Of a DNA stretch of 64,000 nt, positions 23,783 through 34,900 are shown piece after piece. Source of the DNA: Isoetes taiwanensis. Its lineage: Eukaryota > Streptophyta > Lycopodiopsida > Isoetales > Isoetaceae. The notes under the pieces are model-generated. The model saw only the letters and a list, made by a program, of their open reading frames with translations, had not been told where the DNA came from and made no database searches. The stretch spans positions 227,104 to 291,103 of the forward strand of contig JAJEKV010000311.1 in assembly GCA_021234155.1 (NCBI GenBank), written 5' to 3'. How positions within the stretch are numbered: the first letter of the stretch is position 1; every line of letters starts with the position of its first letter. Position numbers and translations under genes: made by a program.

Positions 23783-23814
23783 CTTGTGTGTAGATCAAGA
23801 CCCATCCTAGGAAT
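23783..23814 (+). repeat. DIRS element terminal repeat, first copy
   Basis: CTTGTGTGTAGATCAAGACC plus 12 bp, repeated at 24842-24873 with one substitution (A to G). Direct orientation about 1.06 kb apart, which fits the B1...B2 arrangement of split direct repeats. Confidence 0.75.
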
Positions 23815-23862
23815 GCCCCGGTTCTATTGCGATAGTAATAGAACCGTCATTCCTTGGATGGG
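23801..23862. repeat. 62-nt hairpin behind the recombinase gene
   Basis: Outer arms 23801-23815 and 23848-23862 pair at 14 of 15, and inner arms 23819-23828 and 23837-23846 (CGGTTCTATT) pair perfectly around an 8-nt loop GCGATAGT. It overlaps the first terminal-repeat copy; the second copy at 24.85 kb has only the left outer arm. Probably part of the element's terminal structure or a recombination site. Confidence 0.8.
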
Positions 23863-24841
23863 GACCCCTCGTCATCACGCCCTCCTATTTATAGACCAGT
23901 CTCCCCCCTTTTGTTGGCTATCGGCGTTCGCTTGAGCTTTGCTTTTGTCATTAGCGCCTCTATCTACCTTCCCGCCCTTCCCCCCCTCTCTTTGTGTTCT
24001 TCACGGATGATGCAGGTTCGCTGGCTCTGGTTCGGTTGAGTGTCTTATGTTTGTTGTCAGTCCTTGGGGCAGATATGGATATATGTTTTGTTCTTCTCTC
24101 GGCGTGGCAATGTTGCCTTCGAGGCGGTACCTTCTGGCTGTCCTAAACACGACTTTTCCGGTTGGTCGACTGTGGTTTTCTCTCAGCGTAGCCCTGTGGC
24201 TTCCGAGTTTGTTTTTTCTCTTTCTTCAAGGCGTTGTTCCTCGCCTTCTATGGAAATCCTGACGACTAATGGGTTGCTCCTTTTTCCAGGGTTCTCTCTC
24301 TAATCGTTTTTTCGGTTACAGGGTCTGCAATCCACACAAGGGGGGTTCACAGTTTTGGGCGTATAACCCAACCCATGCATGCCGCGGGAAGGGGTTTTGG
24401 ACCCATTTTAAATTTTACATATCACGGTCGGCGGGGGTCCTTTTTACGGTATTTTTTGCACTATCCTAGGTAATTTTTATTCGAAAGGGGTCAAAATTTG
24501 CTTTTAAAGATCCGTATACAGAGGGGTTTTTTGCCACCCCATGCACGCAGATGGCATATCCCCCTTATACATGAGTGAATCCCCCTTGAGTCCACAGAGG
24601 CTCCTCGACTTAGGGGTGCGACGTTCACAACAAGACACTCGAGGGGAACGCCCTCTTCGCGGGGTTTTTTAACCCGTCAAGAAGTTATCGCCAGTTTTTC
24701 TTACCTTTCCTCACCCTACGTGGCAGTTGTCTCATCTTTGATCTTGTATTCACAACTTTGTTGTGCTCTCGATGATTGCCTAGGGGCACCAGTTTGTACT
24801 CAATAATTTTCAGAAAGCTCAATGAGAACACCACTTCACTT

Positions 24842-24873
24842 CTTGTGTGTAGATCAGGACCCATCCTAGGAAT
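24842..24873 (+). repeat. DIRS element terminal repeat, second copy
   Basis: Second copy of the 32-bp repeat at 23783-23814, after which the sequence changes abruptly to AT-rich. Taken as the right border of the DIRS-like element. Confidence 0.75.
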
Positions 24874-26279
24874 TGCTTATGATGAATATATATATTATGA
24901 GTTACATGTAATTCACTATGTGGAATATAGGCTTGTAATTAGCTAAGTGTTAACTTGTAGGTTATAACAGTTATAGGTTATGACCTGTTAGAATTAAGAT
25001 TGGTAATAAAAGTATTTATATACAATTCTACATGTGTTGAATTTGGGATTATTACTATTTGTACGTTTCAAATAGATGGAAGAATTTCAAAAGAATGAAA
25101 TCGTGGTTTATTTGGCGCCATAGCCATTGATTGTTTGAGACTAGTGGAATTGGCCCAAATCTCGAACTTTTTTCTTTGTTCATTCTGATCATTCAAGACA
25201 AGTAAAATAGGTGAGAAAAGGGCAGTTCCAATAGCATGCTAGACATAATTAACAGCAAAATCCATCTTCTGCGCCAGTGTTTGATACGTCAAAAAGCTTC
25301 TCTATCTCTTCTTTAAGTTTTTTCCAGCTCTTATTGGATATGAATACTGGATATGGAAGCTGAGGTCGGCTATGGCAGAAAAGGAATGCAGCCATGGCTA
25401 TGAACTATTTCTATATCATGCCTTTCCTTCCCACTGCCGCTATTCTTGCAAAGGAACAAGAAATTTATAGTCAAGAATAGAGAAAAAAAATGCAAAAACC
25501 GAATATGAAAGAGCCACAGATCTTGCTTACTGGTTCTTAAACTAGGCCATGTGCCATATTCAGACTGCAATGCCATAGTCAGGTACAAATTCGAACACCA
25601 TAGGCATAGCACAAACTCGAACGCCATAGTTGCAAAAAATAGGTCGCAAAATTAAACCTCTAACAGAAAGCTCTTCCCTTAGATTTAGATAAAAAGGTCA
25701 TACAACAAAAAAAAATGGGTTCATATTAAGCTACGTACAATGGTTTGGGGAAAAAAAACAACGCACAAAAATCCCTTATTCTTGATTAAAACTTTTTTCC
25801 AAAAAAAGAAAGTGTAAAAATCATTTGCCGATGTTATGCCTCTTCTTCTGTAGGAGAAGGTGTTTATCCCCAACAAGGAAGATACCAAATAGAGAAACAT
25901 GTATGAATTGCAGATATGCCCATAGCAAGCCGCCGACAGCCTTCTATATAATGTACGTGACAGTGCTTCGAAGTTACTTTTAATTAGGCATAAAGAAATT
26001 CATTGCAAGTATATACGAAAGTATATATCCTAGATGAAGGCATATCAGATTCGAATCCCATGGCCTCTGCAACCATAAGAAGTGCCATTGCACACATGGG
26101 ATGTAAGTTCGGTGGATTTATCGCCATAGTACCCAAGAGAAGGAAGGGTAATGACATCATCTGCGTCGATATCGACTCGCTCTCCAAGATAGCATACTTC
26201 AGTTCCTGTAAGTCGATAATCACCACAAAAACTTGTTTGCAATACATATGTTTCTGCATGGAATGCCATATAGAGAAAT
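24874..26279. other. AT-rich spacer, no gene recognised
   Basis: No recognised gene. Open frames at 25370-25627 (minus) and 25984-26305 (both strands) show no domain. Some of the 26.0-26.3 kb minus-strand sequence lies downstream of the copia motif and may belong to the same decayed element. Confidence 0.4.
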
Positions 26280-26367
26280 CTAGGAAGAACAAAAGATAAC
26301 CACAAAGATCTAAATGCACGAGATCAAGAGGACCTGCTGCTCTTTTCTTTGATCTACTAAAACACAA
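26280..26367 (-). pseudogene. Ty1/copia integrase-leader scrap
   Basis: Reads SRSKKRAAGPLDLVHLDLCG on the minus strand, the conserved start of the copia integrase core (RA-x-x-PL-x-LVH-x-D-x-CG). No flanking LTRs or further pol domains are readable, so this is a relic. Confidence 0.6.
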
Positions 26368-26647
26368 CCTGGTTAACTGATTTGCTAAAAGGCAACCTGG
26401 TTAACTTTCCTAACATGCAGTCTGAAAAAAACAAACTTCCCAATTGTGTCGCCTTTTCCATGAATAAGGCCTTTCTTTGTCATGTATCTAGTATCATTCA
26501 TATGCGTGCAACATGATCTTCTAGCAAATCGGCTAATCCGTAACCCACCATTAGGCTCTGGTTACCTGATACTCCAACATCACAAAGAAATGAAAAGAGA
26601 TCAAGCTTTTGTATAGCGGCTATAGCCACCACCCCCTCCTTCTTTAC

Positions 26648-26803
26648 CATTTGCGTTGAATGATGTAAGTACCTTAAAATGCCTTAATGTCATGGAACTC
26701 CACAGATTGATCATCTAGATACTCGCCATTTGCGTTGAATGATGTAGGTACCTTAAAATGCCTTAATGTTATGGAACTCCACAGATTGATCATCTAGAAA
26801 AAT
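26648..26803. repeat. Tandem duplication, 78-bp period
   Basis: Two adjacent copies starting CCATTTGCGTTGAATGATGT at 26648 and 26726 with two substitutions between them. Recent local duplication; no coding role seen. Confidence 0.85.
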
Positions 26804-27134
26804 CAACCTAGCAAGAGAAGGAGGTGATACAAATTTAATGGTTCTTTGTTATCTACCAATCTTCTTCGTTTATTTCACACTTGAAAAGCCCATGGTGGTG
26901 GTGACAAACACAAAATGCTTTTAGGACATGAAGCTCTAAGAAAACGGATGTAAAATAAGTGATGCATGTTTACATGTGAAAGCATGTGCTTATTTGTTTG
27001 ATATTTAAGATTGTACAAGATAATATTACACACAACAGGTTATCTCAATGTCGTAATGCAATGTCGAATTGCTAGAGAGCAGCTCCAAAATGGCTGCGTT
27101 CTGGGACTATACATTTTTTTTACAATAAATTTTT

Positions 27135-29499
27135 TTATGAGGCAGCTTCCGACAGTGCCTCTTCCAGTCTTACTTCAAACGGAGTTGGATGCCATGCGAC
27201 CTTTTGATCCTGCAGACACAGTTTGTCAGTAGCTAAACTACCAAAATGCATTGACAGATATTATAATAGCTACCTCTTTATACTTGTTTGTTGAATTCGG
27301 AATCCCTTTTCCATCCCACCAGTCATCAGATCTCATGGAACTTTGGTCATGCCAATGTATGGCAACTAATCCTAGTATAGGCCTCTCCTCTGGGCTGATT
27401 CTCCAGAGATTTTTGTTGGGCACATCATTTTCAGTGTCAATATTTTCCCTTTCGACCTCTTCGATACTGTTTTCCCTGCTGCCAGACTCCTTGCTTGAGA
27501 ATTTTTGTAAAGCAGGATCCTCCAATGAGAAATTAGAGTTTTCCTGATAGCTATCCAGTGCTTCATCTGGAGAACTGAAGTGCAAAGATTCAAGACCTTT
27601 CCATATCTCTTGTGAAATAAATATTTGTCCTGAAGAGCTCTTTCGAACATGTGCCCTCTTTTTTGAGACTGAATCTTTATGGTTAGACACATCTCGGCTG
27701 CGCTTAGCATCCCTTGACCACACTGAAACCTTGCCTTTTGAGTTCTCTTGCACAGGTGTGTTTTCAAATGAGTCCAACAGATTTCTCTTTCCCGGTAGAT
27801 TTTCAATGGATGTCAAAACGGAATTCCCATCTTTTCTAATGCCCGTTTCTGCTGTTTTGCCTCCTCCATTAGAAAAGCTTGGATCGGAATCATAAAATTT
27901 TTTCACACTATCAGATGGCAAGACAACCTCCAACATAGTTTCATTCAGATTCTCCTTCTCATCATCTGCATATGCAGGATCTATGGGAATTTGTGCATTG
28001 TTGCCTTCATGTGTTCTTTCAGCTTCATCTAAGAGGTTTCTGCACTTATCCACAGCAATAATTGTATTCCCTGTAGAATTACTCAGCAAAACATTTTGAG
28101 AGGATCCATGATTAATATCAGTGTCTGAAATTGATGATAAGGATTCCAGAACATCTTCAGCGGACCCATCATCAACATCAGTTTCTGAAATTAATGATTC
28201 AGAATCCACTTCATGTGGTGGTAGAACATTTTCTGATATGGTGCCCAAGGATTCCCTATCCTTATCTTCTAGGAGCTTAATGCAGGAAATTTTTTCCAAG
28301 CCAGAGTGTTCATCCCCATCACCATCATCTGATAGAGAGGTTATATCAATCTGATTATTTTCAAATTGCACCTGTCTCGAATATATAAGTGGAGACCTTG
28401 GACTTTCTGTGGAATTGAATGAAGATTGGACTATTAAAGGCCTTGACGATGTTTCACATTCTGCCACAACTTGTTTGCCTGCACTTGCTTTTATTAGTGG
28501 GTGTCCAGAATATTTTACTGCACTCATCTATCTGAAACTTACTTTTCAAGACGTCAATTCCCACTAAGTGGTTCCTGCAAATTTTAATCATCACAAGTTA
28601 CCATCCTCGTTTTGAAATAGACAATGGTTTCATAAAGCTGAATCCAAAGGTAGTAAGAGGATTTGTTTTCATGTAATAAAAGGAAAAAAGCTATTATCAA
28701 AAACTATTAAAGGATTCTACTTACCTTTCAGCCTGAGATTCACCGCAGATAGACCCCTTGGGGGACACCACTTCAGATATTGGTTGATCGGCAGTGGAAG
28801 CTTGTTGGCTGTAAAATTTGTCTACCTCCCATGAAAATCTCTCTGGAGTTAATGAACGGCTTTTCCTTCTCATGTGCCCGAAATTTGTTTTGTAAAATTG
28901 AGATTCTTTCAAAGGGGTACCAGATGACCGAAGGAAACGCATCTAAATGCAATAAGTCAGATTCAATTAACACATACATTACAACAGTGATATAAAATTT
29001 TACCTCTTCTCTTAGTTTGTGGGCCTCTGCCGTTTCCCTAGCTAACCTTTGTCTAAGCTCGAAAAGCTCCTCTTCAAGCCTTTCAAGTTGAATCCAAGGA
29101 GCCACAGTTGTTTCACTACCAGCAACATTCTGAGTGATTATTGATTCCTTGCTTTGAAAGGAATCTGTTGATATGCGTTTAGCACTAGAAGTATCAGATC
29201 CTCGTTCCCCTGTCAGCAGATTTGCACATTGAGTAGTTGGAAAAAGAACATTTGCCAACTATTTCAGATAAAGGTATAGAATTTTTTGCTCACTTTCGGT
29301 AGCGCTTCGATTTGAAGCAGCAAGCTTGTATAGTTGAGAATGGGAAACCTGGAAAACAGATCAATAAGGTCTTTTCTTCGTAAAAATGGTAGGATTAGGC
29401 ATTATTTACTTTATCTCTTAAGGGCGTTGTTTTCTCAAGAGATCGGGAAGCAGGCAGTCTCTCTTTGTTGCCGCAAAAACACCCAAATAACCAAACCAT
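27135..29499 (-). CDS. JASON: JASON-family protein (meiotic spindle/organelle band factor), multi-exon
   Basis: Exons on the minus strand: 29499-29410 (MVWLFGCFCGNKERLPASRS, like the short Cys-containing start of JASON proteins), 29348-29294, 29209-29004 (LEEELFELRQRLARETAEAH coiled coil), 28942-28725 (MRFLRSSGTPLKESQF, matching the KFLKSCGTxPETP block), a long acidic Ser/Asp/Glu exon to 27274, and 27209-27135 (DQKVAWHPTPFEVRLEEALS, stop TAA). The diagnostic C-terminus spans the last junction: DDWWDGKGIPNSTNKYKE then DQKVAWHP. The first four junctions and the last keep phase with GT-AG ends. The join into the long exon (near 28520-28574) does not keep frame as read: either a one-base error or frameshift, or an unusual splice. 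In Arabidopsis, JASON is needed for correct spindle position in meiosis II and for reduced pollen. Introns are short (61-84 bp at the 5' end). Confidence 0.8.
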
Positions 29500-31570
29500 T
29501 GTCTGCTTCTAACGAATTGGTGATCGAATTTTCAAGAGATAGCTCAATACTTGTTTTCATGCCCCTTCATGAACAAAAATAGGTGAAAACCAATTATATT
29601 TGGTGCTTATAGAATGCAGATGATTACGATAGAGCATACCAGATTCAGCAGAAAAATAATGCAACAGCAGGAAATTCCGATAATTCTATTGGTATCTTTG
29701 AATAGAAGAAGCTATAGAACGAATGAAGAAAATCTGATCTTCAATCCAGCTATCGAGCACAGACACTTAGAAGAAAATTTGAACTTCAATTTAACAAACA
29801 ACTTCAGAACTTTGGCAATTTATTAGAAAATCTTTCTTCTAGCTCAACAGGCTTGTAGAAAAAAATAGCATCCAAAGGCAGTTTACCAGATTCAAAGCAA
29901 GATTATTGCAACTTGAATCAAAACACGAAGAGTTCCTAGATCAAAATTTGATAAACAACACGATTTATGGCAAGAAAGCAGAAGAAAATGCAAAGGAGAA
30001 ACCAAATTCAGGCAAGATTTGGGGCCAGAATTAAATCCGTCATACGCGGCCTGATGCACCGATCCAAGCTACATCTTCTATTTCAATCCAAGCTCCAAAA
30101 GCTCTGCTTCCTTCATACACCATAACCAAACAGTCCGTTTCTTCCATACACGGCCTCTTCCTAACAAAACCCAATCCGGAAATTACACGTAATCACAATA
30201 AAATAAAATAATATTCCTTGTTATTATCTATTTTCTGATTGGCTTTGGCGGTATAGAGTCGGCGTTTGCTGAGCACGACTAGCTATTTTAGGCGTGGCTT
30301 CTGCGGCGGGGATATCGGCCTGCACGTTTGAGGTTACATCTGGGCCGTTGAAGAGAGTGACGTGCGAGGGATGGTGGGGATTAACCCGCGTTTTTACCGG
30401 GGAGCTGTTTTAACCGCCCGATCATGACCGTTGCGTTGTGCCCCCGGCAGTTTGGTTTGGTAAAAATGTTTGTCCAAAAGCAAAGGAGCGGCCTAGATTT
30501 ATGGACAAAGGAGCGGCCTGGATTTATGGGCAAACATTAGGGGCCTTTTTTTGGAATGTGGGGTCCAAATTTTCAAACGAGAAACGAGACGTTGTAGTGG
30601 CCACGTCGACATCTTGTATAACAAGTCTAGTCAATCATTTTTCTTTAACATGTGTAACATGATGTCATAGTAAAACTCTTCAAAGCAATGCTTTACATCC
30701 AGTTATACGGCGGATTAGGCCTCCTTCTCTGGTGATTTCTGTAGACTAGTAATCCATTCTAGACATGTTCGTTTGGCCACGTTCACATGACGAGGAACAA
30801 AAGTCACATATCCTGAGGCTTTTTAGGAATTTAAATCTCACTTATGCTCTTTTGTGCTACAATGTGGTGGTTGCCATTCCTCTGCATAGAACTTGTTGGC
30901 TTAAGATAGATTTACCTTGAATATGGGAATTCTTTCCTGTGGTTCCATTCTCGAAAATCATAGAGTGAGGGATTCCATGCTCGAATTACACTTTAACCCC
31001 TAGAGTTGCACGCGCATCTGCTCCTAGCAAACATGAATCCCCCAGGCTGCATCTTCTTCTTCTTTTTTTCTTCTTCTATAGGTTCTTACCAAGAGTACAA
31101 TCAATTTCTGCACAAACACATACAAAGGACCTCTTTCACGTGGTAAAAATATTTTACCCCATTACACCATGAGAGACACCAGAGCCCTTATAGTGAACCA
31201 CGTGGAATGGTGCTCAAAAGTTCCAATATCCAAAGAGAACACTCATAAACTAGAGAGAGGAGAGGGTTAGATCATCTTATCTTTAGAGTATGCCAATGAT
31301 ATGCCCTAGCTTACAAGCTATATATAATATTTAAAGAGGGATTTTGGGTATTGGGTCTCGAGCATTTCGTAAGACAGAACTACTGACTGGTAGACATGTT
31401 ATATGCAAATAAACTAAGGATCCACACCCTCCCTCCCCTTCAAGCCCTGTGAGGATAGGATCAACCATAGACGCCGGATGTCGGACCTTGGATCTAGGAG
31501 ACCACAACACTCGTAGCAGAGCCCATAATACAACCTCAAATCATCCAAAGGCACGCCGACATATGTTGAC
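29500..31570. other. 5' flank of JASON gene, no other gene recognised
   Basis: The first several hundred bases upstream of the JASON start should hold its promoter and leader; a GC-richer stretch lies at 30.24-30.45 kb. No clear TATA box could be fixed. Open frames here have no recognisable domain. Confidence 0.35.
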
Positions 31571-31970
31571 TGTAACATTCCTTAACCATCCCGGCCTAAC
31601 CAACCCTCTTATGGTGGTATCAAGAAATGCCACACCAATATCCACTCGAGCGGTCTCCCATAGATCCATTACAATCTCTCCCACTAGAACTATGCTCGTC
31701 CTCGAGCATCACGACACCATAGATCACCATCTCATGTTGTCCAAGGCCAAGATAAGACCATGATCCAATGGTATCAAGTCATACATGTCCCATGGAGACT
31801 CAAACTCGAGTCTTGCTCTGATGCCAAATGTAACGTCCCTTAACCACTCCAGCCTAACAAACTGGCCAAAACATCCGGATATTTATGGGAAATTTATACC
31901 ACCCCCTTATGGTGATATCAGAAAATGCCACATCAAGATCTACTCAAGCAATCTCCCTTGGGTCCTTCAC
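31571..31970 (-). mobile_element. LTR retroelement remnant with duplicated LTR-like end
   Basis: Two related stretches start TGTAACATTCCTTAACC (31571) and TGTAACGTCCCTTAACC (31829); the first lacks about 55 bp present in the second. Between them is a primer-binding-site-like sequence. The arrangement fits a solo or nested LTR end of a minus-strand element. Plus-strand ORFs across it are spurious. Confidence 0.5.
31815..31826 (-). promoter_or_regulatory. Primer binding site (initiator-Met tRNA type)
   Basis: GCTCTGATGCCA on plus is TGGCATCAGAGC on minus, one mismatch from the usual TGGTATCAGAGC complement of plant initiator tRNA-Met. It lies 2 nt from the LTR-like end TGTAACGTCCC. Confidence 0.6.
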
Positions 31971-34900
31971 ATTGATTTACCAACTAAGCATAAGAGTCCT
32001 CTGGAGAATAGCAAATCTGTGTCTAACAAAAATCCCACGAAGTCATGATTCTCCCAAGGATGGAGTCAAGCTATGCTCTATTCTCCTTGTCAGGGGGACT
32101 CTAACCTCCCTTCCCTTCAAAGCAGTGTTGCCACAATCTCCTTGGTCAGTGCTAGACTGGGCTAGATCTCGCTTGCGCTGCTACTCAGCATATGTCAATC
32201 CCCTGATTAGCCCATGAAGATCAATAGTATGTTGTTTAAGAGAGAGAATTGAGCTTTTATCAAATTAGACACAAAACTTAGCATCAACTCATCTCCAGAA
32301 TGGCATCAACTTGGGATAGAGGAATATATGTTCCATACTTTTCACTTGATTTTGCAGTTTAGAAGTTAGAGAGAAGATAAAAGAAGGATCTCTTTTTGTA
32401 TAATTCTCCAAACAAGTTATTAGCAATGGCCCATACAAACTAAAAGATCTCTTTCAAAGCATAGGGTTTCTAGACATTTAGAAAAGGTGCTTACTAATTG
32501 CATCATCAAGATTCTAAATACTGTTAGCTTTAGAAGCAAGGTGAGTTACAATAGTCATAGATTGAGGAGACTTTGATTGAGATGATGTCCAGAAGGCAAT
32601 CTTTAATGACACATACTAGCAGATGGATTGATAGCTCCCATTTTTTCCTATATGTGAAGAAATATACGTGCATATGCCAGATCCAAGTGTTATGAGTCCT
32701 TAGATCTTGCAAGAAGTTTATATCATATATGCCTTCCATTTCAGGCATATTTGTAAATGCTTTACAGCTAGAACATATTCATCATGAATATATTACAGCA
32801 CATAGTCATCATGAACATATTTTCTATCTTTTTTACAGCCAGAACATATTCATCATAATCCTTTACCAATAGGAGATCAAAAAATTGGCATAGATAAATG
32901 AGATCTCTCAGTTTTAACATGCGATTAAGGTAGTATAAATGTTATTCCATGCTTAGGTAATGTTTTTCATCAAAAAATAGATAGACAGATAGGTTTTTTG
33001 ACATCCACGGTGACCAAGTTGGCCATGGGACCCAAACAACAAAAGGGACATGGAGGCCCAAAAAGTACAAAAAAAAAGAGGTAATGCTAATGCTAATTTT
33101 GTGCTATTTAAATTATCTAGATATAGCCAATTCAAGGATTGGAAAGACATTGGTCTAGAACGACTTTCCAGAATATTCTCTAGAGTTCCAGAAGGTTCTA
33201 ACATTCTTTTACAAATTTTGAGAACCTGCCCCCTCGCTGGTACCTAAATGGGCCTTCAACATGGGGTTCATAATTCTATTTCAATGCCAGTCTTGGGCCT
33301 TCTAGCTCAAGTCCTCATATTTTGCTCTGTTGTACCAAGTACATCCAGCTTTTTAGCATATTTTTTGTGTATTCTTCATGTATTTTGTAGTATTTATCTT
33401 GTTTTCGCATAGGTTCATGATAACGTCCAGCAATAGTTTTTAGGCATCCACATGATGATATTGATGCTCTATGTGGAAATTACTCCACCTCGCTTGGAGA
33501 TCATATGTATTAGCCATTCTCAAGCTAATGCAAATCCTTTGGAGTGCAGCCCAAGGCAGTTGCTCCTTATTTTAATAATGAGGTTCCCGATTGGGGTGTA
33601 TTACAAAACGAGGCCAGGACATGGGAAATGGTTGCCTGAAAATGGAATCAAGATGGGGAAAGACGATAATAAACGCTTCCATATGCTCCCAAGTGGATCA
33701 CCTAAAGCTATTTAACCACGTAGCCATCTTTACAATATAGGCGCTTTGAGATTGTCTATTGCCAAATACATGATGCATTGGGTAGTCATCTCTAGATTTG
33801 GTCACAACTCATGGTCCAAGACATACAAGTATGAGGTTATGGACTACTGGTCGGTCTATTGCACGTGCTTGGTGAGGTTCATGCAGAAAGCCTTGAAATT
33901 CAAGACTCCTTTTATTACAATTTGCATTCTGCTTCTTCACTGATGTTGATTTCTTACATGTGTCGCCAGTGATGCAAAACAGAACCCAAATTACATTTAT
34001 TGACGATGTAGAGATGGCAACACCAAATTACACCATTGGAAATAACACCGGCCCAATTGTTTTCTTAACATATATAATTCCTATACTTTCGACGTCGAGG
34101 CATTCATCTCGACCGTTGATTTGTCCAGGGATTCATCTCGATCGTCAATGACTTCATCTGATGAGAAGATGCCCGGGAGCACAAAGGCGGGCACAGAAGC
34201 GGCTCTTTTATTATGTGCATTCTCTCTATTTGCACCTCCGGAGCTCTGCAGAATGCAATCTATCGCTCAACGGCTGGACATTGGTAATTTTCTCTGGCTC
34301 TAGTTTAACGAGCTCACGGGTCATTTTTGGGAGTCTGAGAAATGTGGGTTATTGTGTGCTTGCCTGCAGATAATGCATCAGTGGAGATCATTGCTGTCAA
34401 AGCGGAGCCATATCTACATCCGTGGAAATTATTGCTGTCAAAGCAGAACCACGTTTCTAATTTGATAAAGTGAACATTATTTCGACAGCTCGATTTTGTG
34501 GGGAATGCTTCCGCCGCCTTACTTCTCCCCTTTTTGGGCTTGCTTCAGTTCTGATGCCATCGCAACTGGCATCCATTAAACCCTCAGACGGTTTTGTTGT
34601 GCATCTATTTATCCTTTGGAGCAACAAAGCACTTCGGTAATGACGAGGTAATTGCCCATCTGTATTCTGCCTCTCTGTTTTTGGCATGTTATACAGGAAT
34701 GCTTCGGTAATGATGAGATAATTGCCAATCTGTATTCTTGGTATGTTATCACGGGAATGGGTGGGCGAGACTCTGTGATCGAGTTTTGATCAACCGGTTT
34801 TGGTTACCAAACCCGGCATCATCGATTCAACCGGTTTTCGGTTTCCATCCTTGGGTAGCAGTCGTACAACGGCCATTTTATGAACAAGGATAAGCTCTGC

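Larger units (their letters stand above)
17996..24873 (+). mobile_element. DIRS-like tyrosine-recombinase retroelement (decayed)
   Basis: An abrupt shift to C/T-rich sequence marks the element. In order on the plus strand it carries a gag-like ORF with a zinc knuckle, a reverse transcriptase/RNase H region, a DIRS-specific segment, and a separate tyrosine recombinase with conserved catalytic residues. There is no DDE integrase and no LTR pair, which is the hallmark of the DIRS order. Behind the recombinase a 32-bp sequence (23783-23814) recurs with one mismatch at 24842-24873, consistent with the split or inverted terminal repeats of this group. Stops and frameshifts occur throughout, so it is not active. 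Outer borders are approximate: the left one is placed at the composition change, the right one at the end of the second 32-bp copy. Confidence 0.8.

Noticed and set aside
26045-26305. 86-codon minus-strand ORF as a gene
   Set aside because: No domain, overlaps other open frames on both strands, next to a copia relic; coding potential unsupported.
31449-32217. Two long plus-strand ORFs rich in His/Thr/Pro
   Set aside because: They span the LTR-like duplication and primer site of a minus-strand retroelement remnant.
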